Source of the DNA: Olleya marilimosa CAM030 | GTDB lineage: Bacteria > Bacteroidota > Bacteroidia > Flavobacteriales > Flavobacteriaceae | NCBI RefSeq assembly: GCF_000518485.1 | Contig: NZ_JADR01000011.1 | Location: forward strand, 40,329-104,328 | Length of the DNA stretch: 64,000 nucleotides | Direction of reading: 5' to 3' | Notes under the pieces: generated by a model | What the model saw: only the letters and a program-made list of their open reading frames with translations | Told to the model about the DNA's origin: nothing | Databases searched by the model: none | Position numbers and translations under genes: made by a program | Shown here: positions 8,681 through 17,784 of the stretch, piece after piece | Position numbering within the stretch: position 1 is the first letter of the stretch | Layout: each line of letters opens with the position of its first letter

Positions 8681-9274
8681 ATGATAACCAAAGCAGAATT
8701 GTTAAAATGCGCTATCACTAAGTTTACCCAATGTGGTAGTAAACATGTGACTTTAGACGATTTAGCAAGTACGCTTGGAATTTCTAAAAAAACAATTTAT
8801 ACTTTTTTTAAAAACAAAGAAGACTTAGTTACTGCTAGTCTAGAGAGTTTGTTAAACGAGTATAAAAACGATATAAATAGGATTGTTAATAGCAATGGTA
8901 AAGATCCTATTTTGTGTGTTATATTAATTTACCAAAGAGGGTTTGAGTACTTAAAATATTTTAAGCCCTCTTTTTTATTTGGTCTAGAAAAATACTATCC
9001 AAAAGCTAATCTTTTATTTAATAATTTTATTGAACAATTATCTAATAAAACGGTTTATAATTTATTTAAACAAGCCCAAGATATTGGAAGTATAAAGCCA
9101 GATATAAATATAGAATTAGTTGTAAAAATCTACTTTTTTAGAGTGGATAATCTGCTTTTCAAGACAAACAACTTATTTGACTTATATCCTAAAGAAGAAT
9201 TATTTAATCATTTAGTCATTTATAACATTAAAGGAATAGTAAGTGATGAATATTATAATCCTTATTTTGAATAA
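8681..9274 (+). CDS. TetR/AcrR family regulator
   Basis: The 197-residue protein begins with a TetR helix-turn-helix: VTLDDLASTLGISKKTIYTF at about residues 22-42, followed by KNKEDLV. The C-terminal ligand domain is variable, as usual. It lies 18 bp after the outer-membrane channel gene in the same orientation, so it is probably cotranscribed with the pump. That gives the operon a second regulator besides the GbsR/MarR-type one at its head. Whether it controls this operon or another target is open. Confidence 0.9.
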   Translation: MITKAELLKCAITKFTQCGSKHVTLDDLASTLGISKKTIYTFFKNKEDLVTASLESLLNEYKNDINRIVNSNGKDPILCVILIYQRGFEYLKYFKPSFLFGLEKYYPKANLLFNNFIEQLSNKTVYNLFKQAQDIGSIKPDINIELVVKIYFFRVDNLLFKTNNLFDLYPKEELFNHLVIYNIKGIVSDEYYNPYFE

Positions 9275-9280
9275 CAAATA

Positions 9281-9313
9281 AAAAAAGCCTTAACAATTAT
9301 GTTAAGGCTTTTT
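9281..9313. terminator. Bidirectional terminator
   Basis: The stem AAAAGCCTTAAC / GTTAAGGCTTTT has an AATTAT loop and A/T runs on both sides. It can stop the rightward efflux operon and the leftward heme receptor operon, which converge here. Confidence 0.8.
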
Positions 9314-9335
9314 AATGTTTAGACTAAAACGGAGA

Positions 9336-10439
9336 TTATTGTAATAAACTATAAACAAATTCTGGATAACCACGCTCTCCTGCGTTATTAGTTAAGGCTA
9401 AAAACTGTAACTTATAAAGGTTTCCATTTGCATCATTTACTATGTAAAATACATTTTCTTTTAATGAAGGAGAACTACTTGGTCCACCACTGTTTCTCCA
9501 GCTACTTCCAATGCTTCTTTGGTCTTCTGAGAATTGTGTATTGTCTACATCTGCAAGCGTAAAATTTTCATATGTTAACTCTGATTGCGTTTCAGTATCT
9601 ATTACATATGCTTTAGTGCTTTGTTTTGCATTAGTAACAACAAAATCAGAATAAAAATATGGACCATAACTATCTGCACCTATAAATACTTCATCTGTAA
9701 ACGTTGTAAAACTTAAGTCCCATGCTTCTTTTGTTGGTTCAATATTAATTTCGCTATTGGCATCAAAGCTAAAAAAGGTATAATTATAAGTTGTGTTTTT
9801 TGCAATGGTAACTTCCTGGTGTGTTGTATCATCTAAATCAGCATATTGTAAGATATAGTTTGTGCCATCTTGCAATACTCTAACTTTTTTCCAACCTCTC
9901 TCGTCATCTGTAGTGTCAATACTTCCTGTTGCAGGAGTTTCTGTTCCGACAGTATAACCCAAGTTTACTAGGTATACTGGATTATTTGCATCTGTTGCTG
10001 TAATAGCAGAAAATGCAGTACCATTTAACGCTCCATTTGGCGCATCAACATATTGCATGCTTGCTTGGTTATAAGTATTGGTTTTAACCATAGGTTGTAA
10101 ATCTATAACTTCTTGACTTGTAGAAGTTACAGCATCAATATCTGTAGTTGATAATTGAGCAGCTGCCATTGCTATTGTTCCATTTATAACCACTCTAAAT
10201 TCTGTACCAGAGTAAAAACCTAAATCCCAAGAGTCACGTTGTACGCTTGTGGTTGTATTTGTACTTAAATCTACAAACACTTGATTTTGTTGGTTTGGAC
10301 CACCAACTGTTGGTGCTATTGCTGCTCCTTCTATAACAACGTTTATTGGTTGTAATGGTGTATTATCGTCATCGCTACTACAATTAGTAAAGACTAATGC
10401 TGTCATGCAAAGGGCTAAAGTAAAAAGTCTGTTTTTCAT
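9336..10439 (-). CDS. HmuY-like heme-binding surface lipoprotein
   Basis: This is a 367-residue lipoprotein with signal LVFTNC (Cys20) followed by SSDDD. An acidic stretch right after the Cys is the known surface-export signal of Bacteroidota lipoproteins, so it probably faces outward. The body matches HmuY family features: repeated WDLGFYSG/WDLSFTTF segments and a late SSWRNSGGPSSSP region. HmuY proteins bind heme and pass it to a TonB receptor. The receptor gene lies 12 bp upstream in the same operon. The axial heme ligands cannot be assigned by eye. Confidence 0.88.
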   Translation of the reverse strand: MKNRLFTLALCMTALVFTNCSSDDDNTPLQPINVVIEGAAIAPTVGGPNQQNQVFVDLSTNTTTSVQRDSWDLGFYSGTEFRVVINGTIAMAAAQLSTTDIDAVTSTSQEVIDLQPMVKTNTYNQASMQYVDAPNGALNGTAFSAITATDANNPVYLVNLGYTVGTETPATGSIDTTDDERGWKKVRVLQDGTNYILQYADLDDTTHQEVTIAKNTTYNYTFFSFDANSEINIEPTKEAWDLSFTTFTDEVFIGADSYGPYFYSDFVVTNAKQSTKAYVIDTETQSELTYENFTLADVDNTQFSEDQRSIGSSWRNSGGPSSSPSLKENVFYIVNDANGNLYKLQFLALTNNAGERGYPEFVYSLLQ

Positions 10440-10451
10440 TTTATTGGTTTT

Positions 10452-12593
10452 TTAAAAATTTAAATTATATAATAGTTTTAGGTAATATGATCGACCGTAA
10501 CCTAGTAATAGGCTACTGTTATTTGTACTATGTGCTCCTGTTGTATTTGCACCATTAATAGCAACGCTAGTGACATCCAATAGGTTTCTACCACCAACTG
10601 TAGCTTGTAGTTTGTTATTAAAAAAGGATTTTTTTATGGACGCATCCATCCAACTGTAAGCAGCTGTGTTATATTTTTTAAAGGTGTTATTTCCGTTAGT
10701 ATCTGTTCCCTCTGCTATATAGTTTTGTTGTTTTCCGTTATGTTTTAATAGGACGGTTAAAGCAGTGTCCCATGTTTTTATTAAATAGGTAGCACTTGTG
10801 TTAAGTTGTAAGGCATATAAAAAGTCGTTTTCAGCATTGACTTCATCATTCATTATTCTAGACACGCCTTGTAATGTTGCACCTAAATTAAAGGTCCAAT
10901 GGTCTTGTTTTATAGTGTTTTCTGTTGTTATTCCAAATAATTTATAGGCATCAATATTGATATATTGGTATTGTAGTGGAGAAGGATTGACTAAGGCTAG
11001 TTCAATCTTGTCTTTTAGCTCTATGTAACTTAATTTTAAATTGTTAGTAAGTGTTGTGTTTCCAAACCAACTACGCTTTTTAAGATTTAAAAAAGTAGAA
11101 TAACCTTGTTCAGGATTTAGGTTTTGGTTACCTCTTACGTCGTGATTAGAATCTACAAAATAGTAGTATAATTCTTCAAAATTTGGAGTTCTGTAAGACG
11201 ATCCAATACTGGCTCTTAATTCATAACCTCTATTTAGCAAATATCTTGCACTAAATGACCCTAGAAATTGCGATTTAAATTTTGAATTATACTCATAACG
11301 CAACCCAGGACGTAAGGACAATTTGTTTGTTAATTTAAATTCTGAAGAAGAAAACACTGCATAATTGTTTTGCTTTTGGGTTTTATCTTGCTGTGTTACG
11401 TCACCTGTAGCTTGTGTGTCAAACCCTTTTATAAATCTAGCTTCATAACCCAATTGATAATTATAGAAGTCATGTTTTGAAAGGTTGTTTATGGTTCCTT
11501 TGGAGAAAAGGACATTGCTAGATTGATAGGTTTCATCCGTTTCATTATTTTTATTTTTAGTTAAAATAAAGTAGTTAAATTGGTTTAAATCGCGTTTTTG
11601 TGTTTGATAAGATATGGACGCATTGTAATTTGCACCAGAGTTTAATGATCCAATAATATTGAAATTGTTTACAAAACGGTTGGTTGTAAATATTTTATCT
11701 GTTGCAGATGGATTGCTAGTTTGTGATTGCACATTAATATTGGCTCTAACTGCAGCATCGTAGTAGTTTAAATCTTCATTAAAAAACTCAAATTTGTAAA
11801 ATAATCTAAATTTATCGGCAGTATAATTAATACTAGCCTTAGAGGTTAATTGTGTTTTTGGTAACCAATCATACCCTCTTAATCCATCATTGATATAGTG
11901 GTTTTGACCTTTTTTATTATTAAAAAAACCAGCAAATTGGTTGCGGTTAAATCCAATTTTTGCAGACCATTTTTCGTTAAAATTATGTCCAATATTTAAT
12001 CCTTGGATATGTCTACCTTCATCAAACAAAGTGTATTCATCGCTAACGGTTTCTTCTTGTATAAACGTTTGTATTTCCCAGTTATGGTTAACCGTTTTTT
12101 TTGTAATTATATTAATTACACCAGACACAGCGTTAGCACCATATTCTACTCCCATTGCACCTTCAACGATCTCAATACGTTCAATATCGTCTAAATTTAT
12201 TTGCGTTAAATCAATATTATTACCAACACCATTATCGCTTACTAAAGGTATATTATCCACAAGAATATTAAAATACTGAGCATCTAAACCAAAAAAGGAG
12301 ATTGTTGATCGTCCAGTCTGTGCACTTGGTATGATGTTTAGATTAAGGTTAAAATTTAACAAGTCTGCTAAATTATTTGCAGCTTGCTGATCTATTTTTT
12401 TTCTATCAATAACAATAACGTTATGCACAGATTTTTTAATCGATTGTGGATTGTATTGACCTGTAATGACAACTTCATCAAGCTTTTGGACTATTGTGGT
12501 GTCGTTGACAATAGCTTTGTTTTTTTGTGCAGTTGTTATTCCAACTAAAAAAAAAGAAAAATAAACCGTTAAATATTTTTTATTTAGAATCAT
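10452..12593 (-). CDS. TonB-dependent receptor, probable heme/iron uptake
   Basis: The 713-residue product has a signal peptide, a plug domain at about residues 40-165 (NNLADLLN, VDNIPLV, DDIERIEIVEGAMGVEYGANA, then GVINIITKK), and a 22-strand barrel ending in an aromatic C-terminal strand (LYNLNF). It lacks the carboxypeptidase-like N-terminal extension and SusD partner of glycan receptors. Cotranscription with a HmuY-like protein points to heme. A TATATTTG box 18 bp before the start drives the operon, and a candidate iron-regulator site lies just upstream of that. Confidence 0.92.
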   Translation of the reverse strand: MILNKKYLTVYFSFFLVGITTAQKNKAIVNDTTIVQKLDEVVITGQYNPQSIKKSVHNVIVIDRKKIDQQAANNLADLLNFNLNLNIIPSAQTGRSTISFFGLDAQYFNILVDNIPLVSDNGVGNNIDLTQINLDDIERIEIVEGAMGVEYGANAVSGVINIITKKTVNHNWEIQTFIQEETVSDEYTLFDEGRHIQGLNIGHNFNEKWSAKIGFNRNQFAGFFNNKKGQNHYINDGLRGYDWLPKTQLTSKASINYTADKFRLFYKFEFFNEDLNYYDAAVRANINVQSQTSNPSATDKIFTTNRFVNNFNIIGSLNSGANYNASISYQTQKRDLNQFNYFILTKNKNNETDETYQSSNVLFSKGTINNLSKHDFYNYQLGYEARFIKGFDTQATGDVTQQDKTQKQNNYAVFSSSEFKLTNKLSLRPGLRYEYNSKFKSQFLGSFSARYLLNRGYELRASIGSSYRTPNFEELYYYFVDSNHDVRGNQNLNPEQGYSTFLNLKKRSWFGNTTLTNNLKLSYIELKDKIELALVNPSPLQYQYINIDAYKLFGITTENTIKQDHWTFNLGATLQGVSRIMNDEVNAENDFLYALQLNTSATYLIKTWDTALTVLLKHNGKQQNYIAEGTDTNGNNTFKKYNTAAYSWMDASIKKSFFNNKLQATVGGRNLLDVTSVAINGANTTGAHSTNNSSLLLGYGRSYYLKLLYNLNF

Positions 12594-12611
12594 TCTTGAT
12601 TAAATTTGCTG

Positions 12612-12619
12612 CAAATATA
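12612..12619 (-). promoter_or_regulatory. TAnnTTTG promoter of the heme receptor operon
   Basis: TATATTTG on the minus strand lies 18 bp before the receptor start codon. Confidence 0.55.
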
Positions 12620-12627
12620 AACGTTAT

Positions 12628-12643
12628 TTTAATTCAGTCTAAA
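12628..12643. promoter_or_regulatory. Candidate iron-responsive operator
   Basis: The 16-bp segment reads TTTAATTCAGTCTAAA, with TTTA/TAAA as its outer symmetric arms. It lies between the divergent receptor operon and the DUF6607 operon, in the -33 region of the leftward promoter. TTTAGACT-like words are reminiscent of iron-regulator sites in this phylum. The symmetry is imperfect, so this is a weak call. Confidence 0.25.
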
Positions 12644-12686
12644 TAAGAACAATCTTTTTTCAAATAAAAAAAACAACCCATTTAAA

Positions 12687-13595
12687 ATGAAACATTTAAC
12701 AATTTTATCTATAATATTTTTAGTATTTACGGTTACAATCAATGCTCAAAACAAAAAAAAGCAAGACCAAGAAGCAATTAAAAGCATGTGTGGCTGTTAT
12801 GAAGTAACCTTTAATTTTGCAGAGACTTTTAACTTTAGTCAAGACTCACTATATAAACCCTCAGAAACTAAAGTAGATAAAGGTTTAGAATGGGCTCAAT
12901 TAGTAGAGGATAGTGATAACAAAATTTCGATTCAGCATTTATTACAGGTTGGAAGCCCAGAGTCTCCATATATTGTAAAACATTGGAGACAAGATTGGTT
13001 ATTTGAAAACACAGATTTTTATATGTATAATGGTGACAATAAATGGACTTATGTGTCAAAGCCTAAGAAGGAAGTTAAAAATCAATGGACACAAAAAGTA
13101 TATCAAGTAGATGATAGTCCACGTTATGAAGGCTCTGCAACTTGGGTACATGTTGATGGGAAAAGTTTTTGGGAAAATACAACAACAGCACCTTTACCAA
13201 GAAGAGAATACACAAAAAGAAGTGATTATAACATCACTTTAAGAGGTAATAGACACGAAATAACAAACACTGGTTGGGTACACGACCAAGATAATGATAA
13301 AGTGTTAAGAGAAGAAGGTAAAGAAGACGTCACTTTAGCTAAAGAAAAAGGTTATAACACTTATGTAAAGGTAGACGATAGTAAATGCCAAGCAGCACAA
13401 GATTGGTGGAAAGCTAATAGTGCAAAATGGGTTAAAGTCCGCACAAAATGGGAATCTGTTTTTGCAAGACATCAAGATTTAGCTTTACAAGTTAAAGTGG
13501 ATAATAAAGTATTATATAAGTATTTATTTGATGATGAAAACTATTCTACATCAGACCAAATAAATCCATTAATCGAAAGTTTTATAATAAAGTAA
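12687..13595 (+). CDS. DUF6607 family secreted protein
   Basis: This 302-residue protein has a signal peptide ending near TINAQ. I recognise it as a DUF6607 member from segments such as MCGCYEVTFNFAETF, HWRQDWLFEN and RREYTKRSDYN. No enzymatic role is established. It is rich in Trp and charged residues, and two close Cys (CGC, about residues 34-36) could form a disulfide or bind metal. It is the first gene of a five-gene run pointing away from the heme receptor, so a part in heme or iron handling in the periplasm is inferred from context. Confidence 0.8.
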   Translation: MKHLTILSIIFLVFTVTINAQNKKKQDQEAIKSMCGCYEVTFNFAETFNFSQDSLYKPSETKVDKGLEWAQLVEDSDNKISIQHLLQVGSPESPYIVKHWRQDWLFENTDFYMYNGDNKWTYVSKPKKEVKNQWTQKVYQVDDSPRYEGSATWVHVDGKSFWENTTTAPLPRREYTKRSDYNITLRGNRHEITNTGWVHDQDNDKVLREEGKEDVTLAKEKGYNTYVKVDDSKCQAAQDWWKANSAKWVKVRTKWESVFARHQDLALQVKVDNKVLYKYLFDDENYSTSDQINPLIESFIIK

Positions 13596-13607
13596 AATAT
13601 AATTTAA

Positions 13608-15071
13608 ATGAAAAAAGTAATTACAGTTTGCCTACTACTAATTAGTATGACGCTTAGTGCTCAGGACAATGTTTTTTTAGGTAGAGGTTTTTGGGGACCA
13701 TCAGTAACTATTCAAGATGTTAAAACTAAAATAGCAGAAGGAAATAACCCAGCACAATTAAATGAAAATAGTTTTGATCCAGTAGTTTACGCTATCTTAC
13801 AATCTGCACCAAATGATGTTATTAAATACATACAATCATTGGATGGTAACGATGTTAATAAGTTAACACATGATGGTCGTACGTATATTTTTTGGGCAGC
13901 GTATATTGGTAATGACGCTATAATGGAATACTTTATTAGCAAAGGTGCTAAAACAGATATTTTGGACAACCATGGATATACACCTTTAAATTTTGCTGCT
14001 AATGCAGGACAAACAAACATCAAAGTCTATGAGCTTTGTATAGCAAATGGTGCAAACTTAAAAAAAGATTTAGACCATAATGGTGCTAATGCTTTACTAT
14101 TAGCAGCTCCAACCAACATTACATTAACCAATTACTTTGTGTCTAAAGGCTTAAGTCTAAAAAGTGTAGATAATAATGGTAACGGAATTTTTAATTATGT
14201 TGCTAAAACTGGTGATATAGAATTGCTAAAAGGCTTAATGGAAAAAGGATTAAAAGGTACAGATCAAGCTTTTATTTTTGCAAGCCAAGGGACTAGAGGT
14301 AAAACTAATGGATTGCCTGTTTATAATTATCTAGAAGGTATAGGTTTAAACCCAAATACTAATTCTCCAGATGATGTATCACCTTTACATAATGTAGCAG
14401 CAAGAAGTAAAGATTTAGAGGTTTTAAATTATTTTATTGAAAAAGGAAATAGTGTAAACGCTGCAGATAAAAGCGGTAACACACCTTTTTTAGATGCAGT
14501 TAGACAAAATAATATCGAAGTAATATCTGTGCTTTTACCACAAGTTAAGAATATTAATTATGCTAATAAAAAAGGAGAAACAGCTTTAATGCTAGCCCTT
14601 CAAAATAATACTGCAGACGTGGTAAAATTAATATTGTCTAAAGATGCTAGAACAGATCTTGTGGATACCTACGGAAACAATTTGGCTTATTATTTAATTC
14701 AATCTTTTAGCCCAAGTAAAGAGAAAGATTTTACAGCTAAATTACAGCTTTTAGAAACTAAAGGATTTGAGTTTACAACACCTCAAAAAGATGGTAATAC
14801 ATTATTCCATTTAGCTTTAGATAAAAATAATGTAGACTTTTTAAAACAAATCAATCAGTTTGATGTGGATGTAAATACTGCAAATAACGAAGGGTACACA
14901 CCTTTACATTTAGCAGCAATGAAGGCTAAGGATAATACGCTTTTAAAGTATTTAATAGCTATTGGAGCAAATAAAAAAGCAACCACAGGTTTTGAAGAAA
15001 CTGCATTTGATTTAGCCTCAGAAAACGAAATTTTAAAGAACAAAAAAGTAGCATTAGACTTCTTAAAATAA
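13608..15071 (+). CDS. Periplasmic ankyrin-repeat protein
   Basis: The 487-residue product starts with a signal peptide (LISMTLSAQ) and is built almost wholly of ankyrin repeats. Examples are DGRTYIFWAAYIGNDAIMEY, NHGYTPLNFAANAGQTNIK, KKGETALMLALQNN and NEGYTPLHLAAMKAKDNTLL. Such repeats mediate protein-protein contacts, so this is probably a scaffold or chaperone outside the cytoplasm. It is 12 bp after the DUF6607 gene and 6 bp before the DUF2271 gene, so all three should be made together. Bacterial secreted ankyrin proteins beside redox or heme genes have been linked to oxidative defence; any such role here is inference. Confidence 0.88.
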   Translation: MKKVITVCLLLISMTLSAQDNVFLGRGFWGPSVTIQDVKTKIAEGNNPAQLNENSFDPVVYAILQSAPNDVIKYIQSLDGNDVNKLTHDGRTYIFWAAYIGNDAIMEYFISKGAKTDILDNHGYTPLNFAANAGQTNIKVYELCIANGANLKKDLDHNGANALLLAAPTNITLTNYFVSKGLSLKSVDNNGNGIFNYVAKTGDIELLKGLMEKGLKGTDQAFIFASQGTRGKTNGLPVYNYLEGIGLNPNTNSPDDVSPLHNVAARSKDLEVLNYFIEKGNSVNAADKSGNTPFLDAVRQNNIEVISVLLPQVKNINYANKKGETALMLALQNNTADVVKLILSKDARTDLVDTYGNNLAYYLIQSFSPSKEKDFTAKLQLLETKGFEFTTPQKDGNTLFHLALDKNNVDFLKQINQFDVDVNTANNEGYTPLHLAAMKAKDNTLLKYLIAIGANKKATTGFEETAFDLASENEILKNKKVALDFLK

Positions 15072-15077
15072 GATATA

Positions 15078-15563
15078 ATGAAAAACATAAAACTAATTTT
15101 CAGCATAGCTATTCTTAGCATAGCCTTGTTTTCTTTTACAACAATAAATACATCTACTAAGTACAAATGCATGGTGCAAATGACCAATTATGTTGGCGAA
15201 GGTGCTTATGTAGTCATCTCTTTAATAAATCCTGATGGGCAATATGAAAAAACATTATATGTTCAAGGAGATGATGAGGAGTGGTATAATGACATTACAG
15301 AATGGTGGAAATTTCAAGGTAAAGTCAGAGCAGATATTGATGCCTTAACAGGAGCTACAATTTCTGGAGGAGAACGTGCTATAAGTGTAATCCAAATCGA
15401 AGATTCTAAAATAGATGCAGGTTACAGTATACGTTTTGAGACTGCAGTAGAGGATCAAGAATATTACACAAAAGATGTCCAGTTTTTACTAACTTCAGAA
15501 AGTGTAAAAAGTAAAACAGAAGGCTCAGGATTTATACGTTACGTACGTTTAATGCCAAATTAA
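15078..15563 (+). CDS. DUF2271 protein with flavinylation motif
   Basis: This 161-residue exported protein has an N-terminal signal (about residues 1-26) and a DUF2271 beta-sandwich fold. The notable feature is D88-A-L-T-G-A-T94, which fits the Dxx(S/T)(G/A)A(T/S) pattern on which ApbE attaches FMN covalently to a Thr. That would make it a periplasmic one-protein flavin electron carrier. The next gene, 10 bp away, encodes a membrane reductase that could feed it electrons. No apbE gene is in the window, so the modifying enzyme would have to lie elsewhere. Confidence 0.82.
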   Translation: MKNIKLIFSIAILSIALFSFTTINTSTKYKCMVQMTNYVGEGAYVVISLINPDGQYEKTLYVQGDDEEWYNDITEWWKFQGKVRADIDALTGATISGGERAISVIQIEDSKIDAGYSIRFETAVEDQEYYTKDVQFLLTSESVKSKTEGSGFIRYVRLMPN

Positions 15564-15573
15564 ACCCATATTT

Positions 15574-17766
15574 ATGACCCTTTCTATTTGGAGATATAGT
15601 CACCTTACACTAGCTATAGCCTCATTTGTATTTGTTTTTCTGGCAACAATAACTGGTATTGTTCTTGCATTTCAGCCAATATCAGAGCAGATGCAACCCT
15701 TTAAAATAGAAAGTGTTAATCAGTTGGATGTAGACCAAACGATAACGACGTTTAAGAATAAATATCCCGAAATTATTAATATAGAAGTAGATGCAAATCA
15801 GTTTGTGTCTGCTTCTGTAATTACTGCAGATGGTACCTCGTTAAATGGTTATTTTAATCCAAAAACCGCTGCTTTTTTAGGCGAAAAACCTGAAATTTCA
15901 ACCTTTTTTAAATTTACTACCAATTTACATCGTTCGTTATTTTTAAAAGGAATAGGACGCTTTTTTGTAGGTTTAGGCTCGTTTTTACTATTCTTAATAG
16001 CAATTACAGGTTCTATTTTAATTATTAAACGTCAAAGCGGAATTAAGCGCTTTTTCGCAAAAGTGGTTAACGAGAATTTTTCGCAATATTGGCATGTGGT
16101 TTTAGGAAGATTATCCTTAATTCCTATTATAATTATCACGTTAACAGGTGTGTATTTGTCACTGCTTAAATTTGATTTAATATCAGAAAAAAAGCAAAAA
16201 CACACTGTTGATTTTCAAACTACAGCTTTCGCTGAAAAGCAGCCTGATACAAATATTTTTAATACCACACGATTAACTGAAGTTGTCAATTTAGAGTTCC
16301 CTTTTTCCGAAGATGAAGAAGACTACTACATCTTAAAGTTAAAAGATAAAGAAGTCTTGGTCCATCAATATTCTGGACAAGTTTTAAGTCAGGTAGACTA
16401 TCCGATGGTTACATTTTTATCTAACCTAAGTCTAACATGGCATACAGGTAAAGGTAGTATCGTTTGGTCTATAGTATTATTGATTGCCTGTCTTAATATT
16501 TTATTTTTTATCTATTCTGGATTTAAAATGACCATTGAAAGAAGAAAAAACAAAGCATTGCCTAAAAATAAATTTACTAAGGATAAAGCTGAGGTTATAA
16601 TCCTGGTAGGCTCAGAAACAGGACAGTCTTATACTTTAGCTACAGCGTTTTATAAGGGAGTAATAGCTAGTGGTAAAACGGTTTACATATCAGATTTAAA
16701 TAGCTATACTACGTATAAAAACGCCAAGCAACTTGTTGTATTTACTTCCACATATGGCGAAGGTGAAGCACCTATTAACGCTAAAAATTTTATTACGCTT
16801 TTAAAAAGTGCGCCACAAGAGCAAACTATAAATTATGCAGTTGTTGGTTTTGGGTCTTTAAAGTATAAAGCATATTGTAAATATGCCCAAATGGTGGATG
16901 CTAGTTTGCAATTACACCCCAATTTTACACCTAATCTGCAATTGCAAAAAATCCATAACCAATCGCAATCTATTTTTAAAGATTGGTTACAACAATGGAA
17001 TACAGTAGTTGGTACAAATGTTAGTCTAGTACTAGATAATCCAGCAATAAAAACTAAAAAGCAACAAACATTTAAAGTCATAAATAAAACGTTATTAAAT
17101 GTTGACAATACGTTTGTATTACAGCTAAAACCTACCAAGAAAATTAATTTTAAATCTGGTGATTTGTTAGCTGTGTACCCAAAACAAGATGGAATAGAAA
17201 GGCTTTACTCGATAGGTAAAATGGACAATCAAATTGTTATAAGTGTCAAAAAACACGAGTTTGGTGTGTGTTCTACTTACTTTAATACATTACAAAAAGA
17301 GGACGTGGTTAATGCCATAATAAAACCTAATCCTACTTTTAACCTTCCAAATAAAACTAAACGCGCAGTCTTAATTGCAAACGGAACAGGAATTGGTCCT
17401 TTTTTAGGAATGATAAACACGAATCCACAAACTGAAAAGCATTTATTTTGGGGTGGACGTACCAAGCAATCTTTAAGTTTATATCAAAAATATATAGATA
17501 GTGGATTACAACATAATACGCTAAGCAGTTTTAATGTCGCTTTTTCTCAAGAACAAGAAGAGAAAATTTATGTGCAAGATATTGTGGCTAAAAATGCAGC
17601 AATTATAACACAGGTTTTAGGAGATGATGGCATCATAATGATATGTGGCTCTTTAGCAATGCAAAATAATGTCTTGAAAGTCTTAAACCATATTACCACA
17701 ACTAAATTACAACTGCCTATTAGCTTTTATATAGATAATCAGGTGATAAAAACGGACTGTTATTAA
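15574..17766 (+). CDS. PepSY-flavodoxin-FNR transmembrane reductase
   Basis: This is a 730-residue fusion. Residues 1-325 form a PepSY-type membrane unit with four helices (about 12-33, 125-150, 175-200, 297-320) and His residues placed to hold heme (TNLHRS, QYWHVV, TWHTGK). Residues about 340-480 are a flavodoxin domain (VGSETGQSYTLA, TSTYGEGEAP) for FMN. Residues about 500-730 are a ferredoxin-NADP reductase unit with the FAD motif RLYSIG, the NADPH loop NGTGIGPF and an aromatic C-terminal Tyr. The expected path is NADPH to FAD to FMN to heme and across the membrane, ending on periplasmic iron or the DUF2271 flavin. Confidence 0.92.
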   Translation: MTLSIWRYSHLTLAIASFVFVFLATITGIVLAFQPISEQMQPFKIESVNQLDVDQTITTFKNKYPEIINIEVDANQFVSASVITADGTSLNGYFNPKTAAFLGEKPEISTFFKFTTNLHRSLFLKGIGRFFVGLGSFLLFLIAITGSILIIKRQSGIKRFFAKVVNENFSQYWHVVLGRLSLIPIIIITLTGVYLSLLKFDLISEKKQKHTVDFQTTAFAEKQPDTNIFNTTRLTEVVNLEFPFSEDEEDYYILKLKDKEVLVHQYSGQVLSQVDYPMVTFLSNLSLTWHTGKGSIVWSIVLLIACLNILFFIYSGFKMTIERRKNKALPKNKFTKDKAEVIILVGSETGQSYTLATAFYKGVIASGKTVYISDLNSYTTYKNAKQLVVFTSTYGEGEAPINAKNFITLLKSAPQEQTINYAVVGFGSLKYKAYCKYAQMVDASLQLHPNFTPNLQLQKIHNQSQSIFKDWLQQWNTVVGTNVSLVLDNPAIKTKKQQTFKVINKTLLNVDNTFVLQLKPTKKINFKSGDLLAVYPKQDGIERLYSIGKMDNQIVISVKKHEFGVCSTYFNTLQKEDVVNAIIKPNPTFNLPNKTKRAVLIANGTGIGPFLGMINTNPQTEKHLFWGGRTKQSLSLYQKYIDSGLQHNTLSSFNVAFSQEQEEKIYVQDIVAKNAAIITQVLGDDGIIMICGSLAMQNNVLKVLNHITTTKLQLPISFYIDNQVIKTDCY

Positions 17767-17784
17767 CTTGTAAAACTTAAAATT

